The position numbers and the translations under genes are program-made. This document shows positions 1 to 13,100 of a stretch of DNA of 64,000 nt, piece by piece (position 1 is the first letter of the stretch; each line of letters starts with the position of its first letter). The stretch comes from Ixodes scapularis (taxonomy: Eukaryota > Arthropoda > Arachnida > Ixodida > Ixodidae): assembly GCF_016920785.2 (NCBI RefSeq), contig NW_024609880.1, positions 54,688,121 through 54,752,120 of the forward strand, in the 5' to 3' direction. Under the pieces are notes generated by a model. That model was not told the DNA's origin. It did no database searches and saw nothing but the letters and a program-made list of their open reading frames with translations.

Positions 1-29
1 TGCCAGCTATGAAACTACTCGAAAAGCCT

Positions 30-350
30 AGCCAAACGACACCTAGTTTCCCCTATCCCAAAGGAGTGGAGTAAAGCTGATGGATTTCAGCTTCAGTCCC
101 ATCGACTGGCGCGCGTTGACAGGGCTCCCATTGGCCGATGCGCATCAGTTTCAACAACCGCCACCCCATGGCGCTTCGTGTCCACGGGGGCAGCAGCTCC
201 AACGCTCCACGCCCAAGGTCAGCGCGCGCGCGCGCGCTTGATTGTCGACGCAAGTATGCTGCACAGGAAAGAAGAGAGTGGAAGAGCGGCGTGCATGCTT
301 TCGCATTCACAACTCGTAAGAAGTGCTGAGGTGTACCTTAAGCCTTTTCT
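30..350 (-). repeat. Interspersed repeat, copy 1 (pair of 16855-17110)
   Basis: Read on the minus strand, this stretch shares blocks with 16855-17110 on the plus strand. Shared blocks include a run with GAGTTGTGAATGCGAAAGCAT, a CCATGGGGTGGC block and a CCAATGGGAGCC block, in the same order. It contains a short CG dinucleotide run near 222-238. I see no coding signature of its own, so I read it as a dispersed repeat in a WDR75 intron; the class is unknown. Confidence 0.5.
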
Positions 351-1134
351 TTTCTTTTTTTTTTCACACTTTGCTTTTGGTCACACGTTAAATGTTTTCC
401 CATTCCTTATTTTCATCCGATTTACTCTCAGTCAAAGGCAAGCTATCTCTCAGGGTGTAATGGTAGCGTATTGATTTCCCATTCGTCGCGTTTATGTTCC
501 CGGTTGTTACGTCCAAAAAATGAACCTCAATGCGGCCCATGTAGAATGTGAGCCGCTTCGAGTTGCATTTTTTCATTTGATTTCCACAGCAATTGCATGT
601 CCGGCAACGAGCCAATGGTTACCCACTACTGTATCCTTCGCCAACGTCTATGCTGCCTCTTTGCATTGTTTAGTCGCTGATTTCAAGATCAAAGTGCGGT
701 TTTACTAATGAAAAAAGAATCAGATATAGACAGTTGAAAATTCGATGATTTCCACCAACAGAAACGTTCTTGTGTCTGAAAAGAGCCACCCGTAAATCGG
801 ACAATTTGGTCGTTGAAGTTTGGGCTTCTCTCCTCTTTTTCTATTTCGTGATCCATTGTTCCCCCGCCCTAGCCACACCGCTCTAGTCACAGACAAAACG
901 AGAACGGTGGGGCACGTCTTTCGAACGCCCGGCCTCCAGCACGCGCTTCGTGCCTTCTGCCACGCTTTGGCCGCACGCACCCCCTCGAGGTGCGCGAGAT
1001 GCCGAACAGTCGTTGAAGGTGGGAAGCTCGCGCCAGAGGCAGGACAACCGAAGCTCCTCCCCGCCGTACTCGTCCCATCGACGGCCGTAAGGTGACCTTG
1101 TCGTGTCCGTTGCTTCGTCCTTGTACCGTGCCAG

Positions 1135-4100
1135 GTCCTTGGCCTTTGGGCGTGGCTCCTCCTGCTGTCTGCTCCTGAGCTGCACCGAGGCGAGGCTCAT
1201 TGCCTGGGATGTGGTTTCTCTCTCAGGTAAGTGCCCCGGCCCTGTCCAATTCTCCCGGGGGAATGTTGGGCGTGACAGAGCTTTGGAGGGGCCGTATGAG
1301 TCGATTTCTTAACGGACTGCGATATAATTTAGTCCAGGGGTGCCCCTAGGTGGTGCATTTGCATGGACGAATGTGGGGATTTTCTGCAGGTGAACTGGAC
1401 TCTTGTAGCGAACCCGGTTCGAAACACTCTTCTTTAATCTCCCCTAAACAACCCAAACACACATCCTAAACCCCTGTCGGAGTCCTGGCTCACCACGACG
1501 CTCTCGCACCCCCCACGACTCCGCGAAAGTTCTCTCACCCTCAGCTGCTTCCGCGGGCTGCCGCTAGAGGCGCCTTAGTCGGGCCAGCCCTGTCCCTTAC
1601 AGTCTCATCATGTACTGCCCTATATCACTAATTGGCTAAATTACAAATTGCAAGGTATGCCTAAAAGCAATCGAAGCTCGAAATCAATTATGGCTTTTGT
1701 GCATCGAGCTATGTTCAAAGTACCTTGAGTGAAATATAAGTAATCTGCACAACATAGGCTACATACTTTTACAGCAATATCTGATTATTTTTTAATTCAC
1801 TTTTAGTATTCATCATACATGTATTTAATGAAGCAGAAGTTAATGACTGAACAATAAACTCCAGTTGAGCAGCAAATATCATCTCGTAAAATGTAGTCAG
1901 GATATAATGTAAGCACTCAAAATGTCCTTTGATTATACTATCAAGTATTCATCAGCACTAGCTCTAGGGGAAGGCAGACACGTGGACTTCGTTTGTGCAA
2001 AAGTCAACCTACATTTTGTGTCATATGGTACTAAAAATGGCAAAGAAGTGAACATAGCTTTTGTTGTTTCTATCTCCTCTGTGGTTCAATCTCTAGTGCT
2101 TCTTTTCTTCCACCGAGCGAGGAGGCAGCCTTAGGGTCTCTGACGGTTGCCACCATGCCCATGTTCTTTATTCCCAGTGTTGTGGGAGCTGGAGAAGGCT
2201 GTGACCTGCCTGGTGACAGACCCCTCCTCCGAATTTGTGGCTGCCTTCTGTGAGGGCGCTAAGTGTGAGTCCTTTGCTTTGTTCACGCTAGAATATCCTT
2301 TCATTGTGCTGTGACATTTGAGCATTCTACAGGGTGCTTTTTCACAGCAATATGTGTTATGGGCTCTTCCCGCCTCTGGAAATGACGTCCATTCTTGATA
2401 TTGTAGTTGTGGATGTTGTAGTAGTAGTTGTAGTTGTAGTAGCTGCCGTTGTTGATATGGTTGGCGACGTAGGGCATTCGTTGTCAATGTTGCCAAATCG
2501 TTGAAAAAGGTTGCACGTCGCCCGCTGGAATGGAGCCTCGGTCCGTTCCAAGGCTCCATGGGCTTCGCACATTTGGTTTGACTATCGACAGATTTCCAGA
2601 ACAGAAGTTGACAATGAATAACTTGAACTGCGTGCTTGATCAGTAATTTTTAAAAACTGGACTGTACTTCAACATTGATTGCCTCCATTTCTCATTTCTT
2701 CAATTTGAACATGTGCCCTAAAACATCTAATTAAAAAATGAATTAGTGAATTTTCGTTAACTAGCCATCTTTAGTTGCATTCGCTCGAACCATGGCATAC
2801 CTCACATTACACACGTTTATTGTACACACACCAAACACATCACCTGGTGATTGACTGGGCAAGTGTCATCTGAGCTGGCGATCCTGGATCAATTGAATAA
2901 GAGCACAAAAATCTATTAGCTGAAGATACATTACTATCTTTAAAACTTTAGGTCACACTTGTGACCAGTTAGGCGTTCATGCAACTGGATTAAGAGATGA
3001 CGAGTGGAGATATTTGACATGGGTAGCACATACCTGGATCTGTCTGGAGATTCTTCAACTGTAGATGCCGAGAAGATTTCAAATGCTCGTTCAGACGACT
3101 GCTGATATGATGAGGGTCATCACATATGCTCAGCCGGCTGCACTTTAAAACAAGGAGCTTCTTCGCATCCTAACGTTTACACGAAACTCGTCGAGCAGTG
3201 ACTACGAAGTGGGCTGGCGTTGGCCTTTTGCACGCCCAGGAAAATAGGACACCAATCCGTGGACCCTATTGCCCTCCCCCCTTCCCGCTGCCCCTCTTCG
3301 CCTTTCCTCCTTTCTCCCATATAATAGGAAACCTATGCCTGAACAAAAGACTTGAAAACCGTTGTGCTAAAAAAGATAAGGGAAGAGAACAAGGCAGTAA
3401 ACATGGGTTCAAAAAAAAAAAAAAAAGAGACGACCCCAAGAACAGTTTAGTTGGGCTGTGTTCTGGGTCAACAAGAAAAGAAAGCGGGCTAGAAGATTCT
3501 TTCATTAGAGCTGCCATTATTTCCGCAGCTTGGATTCGGTTTTTTTTTCGGTTTTTACCGATTCAGAAAATAACGCCTCGGGGGTTAATTATCGGTATTT
3601 ATCGGTAGACACCGAAAACACAAAACCCTACTTATAACTCACTTGCAGAGACCACATTTGTGTAGCTTTCACTGCTTCTTTTTAGACATATCATTCCATA
3701 AAAAGCGACACCATGCATATTTTTGTGGCAGTCACAAGCTGAGCGAGGTGGCTTAGCTTTGTTTTAATGTGTGATTTGCAGCCTCATAAAAATGTGATTA
3801 GGTGAAACTAAAAATGTCCTAATGTGGATTAAGATTCTCCTAGAAAGTGAAGATCAACTGGTCAGCGTTGATAGGTGCTGGTTGGGTACCCCCGATGTCA
3901 AGTTGTACAGGACTATACAACTTGACATTTTTATTTCAGGTTGTCCAGTTCATGACTCAAATGCAATGTGCTTCCCTAGTACATTATGCCGTTAACACGA
4001 CTACATTGAATGCAACAACCGGATTCGGCACAACTGAGTCAACTAGGGACAGAGATGCTAAGAAGGCTCGTTCCGGTACGACGGAGGTGCGAGCGAGGGA

Positions 4101-7100
4101 ACGAGGCTCATCTCAATTTAATAGGCATAACAGGCCTTCGTAGATGAAGTAGTCTGCAGCAAAGCTTCGCAGAAATGCAGCCCCATTTTTGCTGACAGTG
4201 TCTTTGCACCTCCGGTGATGCAGTGCTAGTGTTTGAGCCCCAGAGGCGGGCTGCGACGGTAGAGTGCGACGTGCCCCCGTCCTGCCAGCCCGTGGTGTCG
4301 GCTATCTTTGTTCCGGAGACCAAAAGTCCCGTGGCAGCCGGAGGCCACCAGAGACCCTTGTCTCGACTTTGCTTCGTCAGCGCCGCTCAGGTGAGTGGGA
4401 CCGGCTTAATTACGGTGTCTGGAACCCGTCTCCGACTGGTGCGTTTACCGCGGTCCTAAAAGGTGGTCCCTCGACTTCCTCCCGAGGACGTCGTATAAGT
4501 TTGATGCTGTCGCTGGCCGGGAGTCGAGACGCAGCGACGATGGTGACACTCGCATTCACTCATACTTTTTGTTGGGACTTCTTGCGCCAGCTGCCGGCAT
4601 TGCGACATCCGATAGCCCTTGTGGTGTCACTCATCTTTGCACTGGGTGCCAAAAGTCCCGCGACCGATGGGCGAATCTGCGGCCAGAAAACGCGGCCGGT
4701 TCCTCACCGCGTCCTGGGAGTGGCCTTTGGCCACGGCCGAGGTGCTGCACGCATCTGCTGTGCACGGACCACACACAGTCATTGGCAGCCATGTATATAT
4801 TGCACTCTTAGGTCAAGTCACAATTTCCCCACTAAATTTAGCACGAAGCACTTCCTGCTAAATTTAGTTGAAAATCAGAGTGTCGTGATATCACATGATG
4901 TCATGTCATATGACGTTACAATTTCCTCGCTGTGAAATGCTTCCCACTGAATTTAGCATATAGATGTTCCAGCTTAATCTAGCGGGACGATTTCTCTGCT
5001 AGATTTAACAAGGAAATTGTGATGTCTTTGTGATGTCATTTTATCACGCGGTAATGCGATCGCCCAGTAAAGTTAGGAAGAGGCATTCGCTTCTAAACTT
5101 AGCAGGCTGCTACCCTACACGAAACGGACCTTGGGATTCGCTGCGACGTTTTGCCAATGACGGGTGTCGCTGTAAAATAATTGGGGTGTCAGAATCTCTT
5201 TGGGCAAGCTGAAACCTGTGCACTGTTTTAGTATCCAGCAATTCATTTATAAGTCAATGTTCCATTCTCTTCTGTCCTGAAGGGCTAGTCACATCCGAAT
5301 TAGAAGTTTAGGAACGCATGCCCGTTTCTTTGACCGCAGTTTTATACAGTTTCTAACAAGTTTTTTTTTTTCTTTCTCCGACACAGGAACTTTTTACATG
5401 GGACGAGGAGAACAATGAAGAAGAGGGACAAGACGCAACGGTCAGTAGCAAACTATTCTTGCTTTTCACGGTCACATTGATGCTGGCCTGCTAAGCTCTG
5501 TTAATTTTCACATGCCTCTTCGCTTAAAAAAGAGCACTGGTCTTGGGGCTTTTTTCCTTATTTTTTGTCCAAGTTCAATGAAACAGCACAGGCTTGTTCA
5601 GACTTTCACGCCAATTTCAATTATCTGTTTTTTTTTTTTTAATTATTAAGTTAGTTCTCAGAAATACTTATAATTGACCAGATTTTGTTTCCAAAAACAA
5701 TAGTGAAAAAACATCTTTTATAGCGGAGGTGTTAAGGGCTAGGTTCCCCAGGATTGTGTCCGGTACCAAAGAGGTGTCCACACAAACCTACATGAACCTC
5801 TGGCCAGCTACTGCCATCTATAACTGACGGCAGCAACCAGGCAACCAGTCTGGTTGCCACCGTCGCTCATAGATGGCGGCAACCTTTTCAGCTATCATAG
5901 AAGAATGGAAAGTTGGGCGAGTTGGTGGGGGACTCATCGTAGGAAACGGCGCAAAAAACAGACGTGGACGAAGAAACGCACGTGACGAGCGCAGCGCACG
6001 TCACATGTGTTTCTTCTTTGTCCTCATCTGTTTTGCACACTGTTTCCTACGCTTTTATCAGTTTCGATTTGGACTCACGATGGGTCGGCCGCGTGCCCTT
6101 TCTTCGGGGAAAGAAGACCGGGTGCAGAAGGAGCGGCGATGTACGCAGCAGCGAGAATGGGTCCACAACCGCTGCGTGCGTCGAGTGCTTCAGATTCCCT
6201 TGCGAAAGAAGAGCAGAAATCGCTCGCCTGCAAAACCTTCGCCGAGAACAGAAGCTACAGCTCCGCTGCTCTTCTTCTTCACCAAAGTAATAAGGCTGAA
6301 AGTTTTTTTTTTTTTTTGTAAGGATGTTTTAACATATGGTCAGATACTACAAATTATGAAGAATACAATGTTGGAAGTACTTTTTAGATTGAACCATTAT
6401 TAGTGACATTACAACACATTGAAGTTCAGTGCTCAATGTATGGCAACCAAGCAATAAAACAATACTGTATTTACTCGCATAATGAACGCACCCTCCACAG
6501 CGGGCATCAATATTTGGGCATTTTTTTTCCCTTGCATAGTTAGTGCACCTCCAATTTTCGAATCAGCGAGTCTTGAATTGTGTCCAATTTATCTAGCCAC
6601 CAAGCCAATTTTCTATTGCCTCCAAGCGGTCAGGCCAAGTCATGCCAAGCGAAGCTACTCTCGTAATGGCCGTAAGTGCATAGTTGCGGTAGTTGCGGAA
6701 GTGATCAACCGTGAAACCGAGCGTCGCGCACACTTGACGAAGCTGGGGTCGAAGATTTGCCAAGCCCCGGACATCCTTCACCAATCGGCGACTGCGCAAT
6801 CTGTCGAGGTTACTACCCAGACGCGGACATGAGATTGCTAAGAGTTGTTCCCGTCAGTGCTATGCCCTTAAAATCTCTTTGTTTCTGTGTGTTCCAGGTC
6901 AGGCTGGAGGAGCTGGTGCCTGCCACCCCATTTGGCGTGCTGGTGGCCCAGCAAACGAAGACCGCCATGCAGGCAGCAGCGGGGGCTGCGGGGCAACTCC
7001 ATTCGAGAGTGGGGGCGGTTGGCTTCAAAGAGGTGCACCAGGTAAGGACGTATAGACGGGTGGATGAATCAGTGATCGCAGGGGGGGGGGGGGGGAGGGG

Positions 7101-10100
7101 GGAGATGGGGAGGGGGTGGTGCAATCTTGTGTCTAGATGGCTAGGTGACTACATTTCTGTCTACAGGCTTCCTATGCAGCCACATAGTGATGTAACCATC
7201 TAGACACAAGGTTGCACACTAACAAGTCACTTGAGCCTGAGAATGTGTGGCACTGTGGCGGTGGCAACAATCGCCACTGCTGACACCATATTTCTGCTCA
7301 TTGTGCGCATTACCTGAGAGCAACAATTTACGTAAAATTTATTACTTTTCACCTTGAAAATTCATAATACTGGTCATTTCTACTTTGTGGGGCTGCACAA
7401 TTGTTTCGATAGATATTTGTTGAACAGGAATTTGTTGTTGTAGTCAGAGAAACACATTGAACACATCTGAGATTGGCCGGGACATCATTTTACTTTGTTA
7501 AAAGGACATTTTCATAGTTGACACATTCGTTATAAAGGCATTTGACTGTAGCATTTGACTTCATGATCAGATCAACCTGATCCCATTGCTGAATGCAACT
7601 CGGATACAAAAAGAGCATGCTAACATGGGACAGGATGAACTAATTTCAAATGTCCTTTCTGCATTCCTGTGCTCTCTGTATATATTTGTTTGTCCTATCT
7701 GAGTTAAGTTTGAAACTAAAAACCACATTTTCCATTCTAAGAGTCCCACCCTCCTTTAAATGGCTGTATTTGCAAGAAGGTTAGTAAATAAGTCACACCT
7801 TGGTATAAGTCAGTGTTGCGGAGTTGCCACTCCGGAGTTGGAATGATTCCGGAATGATTCCGCATTTTCGCGACCCCGGAATGGAATGGGCGGCAACATT
7901 GAGGGGAATGGAATAGGAGTGGAATTAGATGCCTTTTGCCCGGAATGGAACGGTCCCGGTTCTTTATTTTTTATTTACTTACGGTATTTATAGATTTTTA
8001 TTTACTTTTTTTTTTTTAAGGGGGGGGGGGCGAGGGGGGTTACGTTCAATTAAACTGAGCCAGTCAGCGATTCAGTTGCTCAGATATAAAATGAGTGGGA
8101 AACTGCTAGCCCGCATGGAGTCATAACAGACTTGTACGCAAAAAATGCAATGCAAAAAACAAGCGTGAAAGAAAAGACCAGAAAGGGGGGGGGGGGGGCG
8201 GCGGCGGCGGCGGTGGTGGCAGCGGAAGCGTTCACGGAAGCGCAGGCGACGGGCTTCACTGGTGTTACATGAAAGCGAAACAAGAAACCAAGCACCAAGC
8301 AAAAGAAACGAAGGGAGCGGCAAAGAAAGAAACTGCCATGCACGGCTCCTCATCATCCTTCTCGTCTTGCTTTTTTTCTTTTTTGCAATGGCTTGGACAA
8401 TGCACGCGCGGGGGGCGGCTCATAACCGCAGAGCTCTGACAACTCATTGACTTGCACGCCGCCGAAAGATGATCAGTTATTGCTTTCTTATAGTTTGAGG
8501 AGCGTTGTTTAGCAGGGGGTGCCTTTCACGTTCATTCGCGCGCACTCCTTTGAAGTGCGAAATCTGGGTTCACTTCTTTCTTCTCCTCTTGCGCTTAGCT
8601 CCGGTGCTTGTTTTTTTTATACATCAATTTTAGGTGTAAGTTTGCCTTTTCCTTGGTCTTTGTTCTGGTGCTTGTTTTTTGTGTTATATGTTTTACATTC
8701 AAGTGGGTTAGGGTTACAAGCAAGCTAGCGGATGCCCAGTCATTTCCTTTGACTTTATGTATAGCTTGTTTCATCTTGCGATGGACCGCTGTGGATGCTG
8801 TGAGTCACCCCAGGCAATCCAGCATTGTGACCTTAGTAAAATCAGTGCTTTTTTGTGGCATTTAGCATTTTTTGCAATTGTCTATGTGTTTGATAATGTC
8901 AGCTTTATGCTACTTATGCCAGCAACATTCACAATGTAGCTGTCAAGTGCCAATTTTTACATTTAGGAATTAGAGGAATGGAATGGGACGATTCAGCCAT
9001 TCCAGGAGTGCGAACGGGCCCAGTGTCCCTATTCCTAGGAGTTGGAAGGAATTGAATTATCGAAAACTCTAATTCCCGGAATGGAATGGGAATGGAATGG
9101 GGGTGCCCATTCCGCAACACTGTTTGAAACTGCATTGATAAGCTTGCATATGTGTATTGTGATTGCAATGTATGCAGAAGCGGGAGCCTTTTTCAATATT
9201 TTCGCCAATTAATAATCGAACGAGAAATATGACCCCCCATGGCAAATTTGTGCAGTTAATGTTCCTACTTATGGAAAACAATGCATGTAAGTCACACTGT
9301 AGTGTAAACTGTACCGACAAAGATGTTTAAAGAGAAACCGCGACTCTATACACCAAAAAATATGGTAACAATTTCTTTCTTTTTTTTTTTTTTCCAGAAG
9401 TTGTTTGGCATTTTTGGGGGGATAAATACTGTATGTTTTCCTTGTGATCTCTGTTGATGACAGTGATGAAAGTGCCGTGCCATTTATGCCGAATTCTGCC
9501 AGTAATGAAAGTCTGCTTTATTTTGTGCCAAAATGCTAGTATTTTTGCTAAAAATTGTGCCACACCTGCACAATGTGCAGGTGTGGCACAGCTCAGCAAA
9601 AAGAAAACAAAAAAAAAATTATTGGTCTTTTCTAATATTTAGAGAAGTATAGATGGAAAGAAAAATGGTATATATCTTACAGCGTCTCTTTTACCGTATA
9701 GTTTCTTATCCTAGGTCAGAGCACAGTCGAAGGCTCGAACACATACAACCTCGATAAGTTGTAAGAAAGTACCAGGGTCTTGTACCGCTTATCAGATCAA
9801 TTGATTATCGTGTCTTCCACATGCACCCGTGCCATGGCTACAGGGTGCCGTGGTTCTTGTACCACTCGCTCTCGCCATCCTCCACCGGCTTTCACTAGAG
9901 GGCGCGCGTCGAGCTTCACCACTTTGCTTTGGAGTGCTGGAGCAGCGGCTGACATGGGAGGGCGCCTGGGTTTGCACGATAGGCTCGGAAATTATGCTCA
10001 GCACTATTCTGGGGCCACCTTTTTTGATCTTGATTGTAGGTTGACCTCTAATTTAAAAAAAAAAAAAACTGCCAAGAAAGAAAACAACAACAAAAAAAAT

Positions 10101-13100
10101 ACCGTATTTATTTGATTATAAGGCGGTCACGATTATAAGGCGAGGGGGCAATTGAAGGACCCAAGAAAAAGAAAAAAAAATTGTCATATTGCTATACTGA
10201 GCTTCGAATATAAGGCGGGGTATGGCTTTGAGACTATGGATTTTGGAAAAAAACCTCGCCTTATATTCAAATAAATACGGTTTGTGGGTTTATTTTTGAA
10301 AAAATGCGGTAGTCAAGGTAGTTACCGTGCTGCTGTCGATTGCAAAAGCAGCAAACTTTGACTCGACTCCGGTTCTAACTCCGCCAAAGAGCGGTGTCAC
10401 ATTTAAAGGACAAGTGTAGGCTCTCATGATATTTGTGGCTGGTTGCTTTTCCACTTTATGATATTAAAGTCTCAAGGTTAATAGGTTCATAAAACTTGGG
10501 GTATGCGTTTTTATTGCTAGACATTTTAGCGGAAATGCTGTCTTTTGCTGGCATTTTACCGAAATTATATTTACAGGCTAAATCAGTTGTGAAGTGTAAA
10601 AGGGGGAGGGGAGTGAGGTTTTATTTCAACTTAACTGTTGTGCTATGATTCATTTTTCAACCATTTTTTTAAATGGAAGCTACTCTCCAGCCCCTTATTT
10701 TCTAAAAGAATGCCCTGTGTTCTTTTTGCATCCTTTCTATTCGTATTACAGTAAGTAATATGTTCCAGTTTTAAAGAGGAACCTTCCTAAAGGAACCTTG
10801 AAAGAAAAACTTTCAAAAAAGCGATGCAATTGCTTTTTTTTTATTTTTGATTGATGTTCTAACATGTGGGCATCTGCTCCAAAAGCGTCAGTGGCTGCTC
10901 CAAATCAATATTTTGTCTGCTTCAGAACCTGCTCCAAAAAAAATGCAATGGCATTTCCCTCACTGTGACAAGTCAATAACTAGATAGTGCAAAGCAAGCA
11001 GGTTGCAGTGTTTATTTTAGGTCTTTTTTTTGTAAAGATGCAAGACAAGTCTAGTCTGTTTTTTTCAGTTGAGCTGTTTTTATCTTGTCTTAGCTCCTAG
11101 AAGTGGCCTCCCACACCCTGCCGTCCATGACGAGCCTCTACCAGAACTTCCTGTCGGCATTCCTGAGCAAGACCGACACCCCGGGCAGGTAGGTGGTCGC
11201 CTTTCTGTCTCTTTGCCATTGGGCTTCATGCAGGATCCCGAATCCATCATCTCACGTTGCATTTCAAGCAATTAATGCTGTAAAGCAAAGAAAGAAAACA
11301 AAGCAACTTCATTTTTTTTAAATAATTTTTTTTAACTGCCTGGATAGGACATGCATGTCAGGAAGAGCCCTTTCCCCAAGATTGAAATTGAAAGAAATTA
11401 GAGCTGAAAGTTTGATCACCCTTTGTTACGTGCCGGGATCTATAATTTAAGTGATATCAAGGTAAAGTTGAGTTATAATGTTGTATCCACATGAAGATCC
11501 AATTGCATATATAGCACATTTTTATTTATTGAATGCATGAAGACCTTTACACACAGTTTTGCCATCCTTTATAGAGCAAGGCACTCCTCACCTGTGTAAC
11601 CAGGCGTCTTGAAAACAAATTTGAGCTTGCCTTAACACTTTTAAAACAAATGTGAACTTTGCATCGATACTTTGCATAAAGCCAGTTGATACAGAACGTG
11701 TTGCGTGTTTTGATCTTTTTCTAACAGAAACTGATTGATGCTGACAGAAACACACAGCACGCTCTGCATCGATTGACTTTACTCAATGTGTTGAGATAAG
11801 TTGACACTTTTGGAACTGACTTACGGCCAGCCGCCGCAGCTGCTCTTAAAAAAAACACTAATATGGAAAAAAGTGTTTTTTTTTTTTTTAGGGGCATAAA
11901 TGGGACGCATATTTTTTACAGCGGAGCTGTTAGGGGCTAGTTTCCCTAGTATCATGTCCATGGACACAAAACTCCCATCTGTGAGCGACAGCGGCAACCA
12001 GACAAACCGGCTTGCCGGTTGTCTGGTTAAATATGTAAATATGTGTAAAAAAAAGAATATTTTTTTTTTTTTTTGAGCAGAGTACAAGTTTTGATTTTAA
12101 AGTACATTTCCCACATTGGACCTTATTAAATTTGTATGACAAAATGATGCTTTGTCAACACTAGAGAAATACTGAGGGAGATAGTCTACTTTCTCCAGAA
12201 ACGCAAGCAGATGACGCATCGCTTGATTTGTACCGAGGACAGCCTTCCCACACCATATCGAACTCTGGCTACTTCTTGCTCGCTCAGCGCAAGCGAGGAG
12301 GCTAAAATTATTAGGAAAGGGCAATCCTCTACGAGAGGATTGCTCGCGAAACCTACAGAGCTGACGTACTGGTCTCTCCTAGTGGTAATTTAACCCCCTT
12401 GGATGCCAACCAGTGCAAGCAGCACCAAATTCAGGAAAGGGAGAGGGGTGAGGACGGGGAATACTCACAGAGTTTACAGCACTTGCATGGTGGAGTGGAG
12501 TACAACTAGTCTTTGACCACTTGGCTTTATCTAACTGATGCAGCCTGATTACTCTAAAAACAATAAATACGAGATTAAAAAAATACATTGTAGAGGGGAA
12601 CGAAAGGGCATCATGGAAGATGTGTTAAAAAAGTACTTGTAATCTGCTTTGTAAGTGCATTGTATTTACAGTATTTTATCTCAAATACATTGCACCTGGT
12701 GTACTTACAACTTTACTTGAAGTATATACATGGTAACCCTTAAGCGAAGGGACAAAAAGGGACGGACAAACACAAACTCTGTCCGTCCCTCGCTTCAGGG
12801 TTATTATGTCTATCCCTAACCAGCTCGCCTGCATACTTACTTAAAGTATGTAACCTCTCATTTACTTTGCACTTTACTTCAAGTACTTTTTAGATGTACT
12901 ATCACGGCGAATATGAGCTGAAACGCCGCTCAGTGTGGCACGCGGCACCATCAGAGCCGCTAATCACATGTTTATGCAAACTTTAATGCACGCTGAGGCC
13001 AAGGCAACTCACCTCCAGCGACCACTGTGCCACTCCGCACTTCCTCGTCACCTGGTACTGTGACGGCAGTTCGTAACTGTGGCAGGACTGTCCACATGGA

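Noticed and set aside
883..1200. 105-codon minus-strand frame
   Set aside because: It lies opposite the WDR75 exon at 1135-1226 in GC-rich sequence. Part of it overlaps a block repeated near 18405-18490. No domain is recognisable.
4264..4935. 223-codon open frame on the plus strand
   Set aside because: It overlaps the WDR75 exon 4224-4390 in the wrong frame and runs into intron and repeat sequence. The exon frame has homology and exact splice phases; this one has no recognisable domain.
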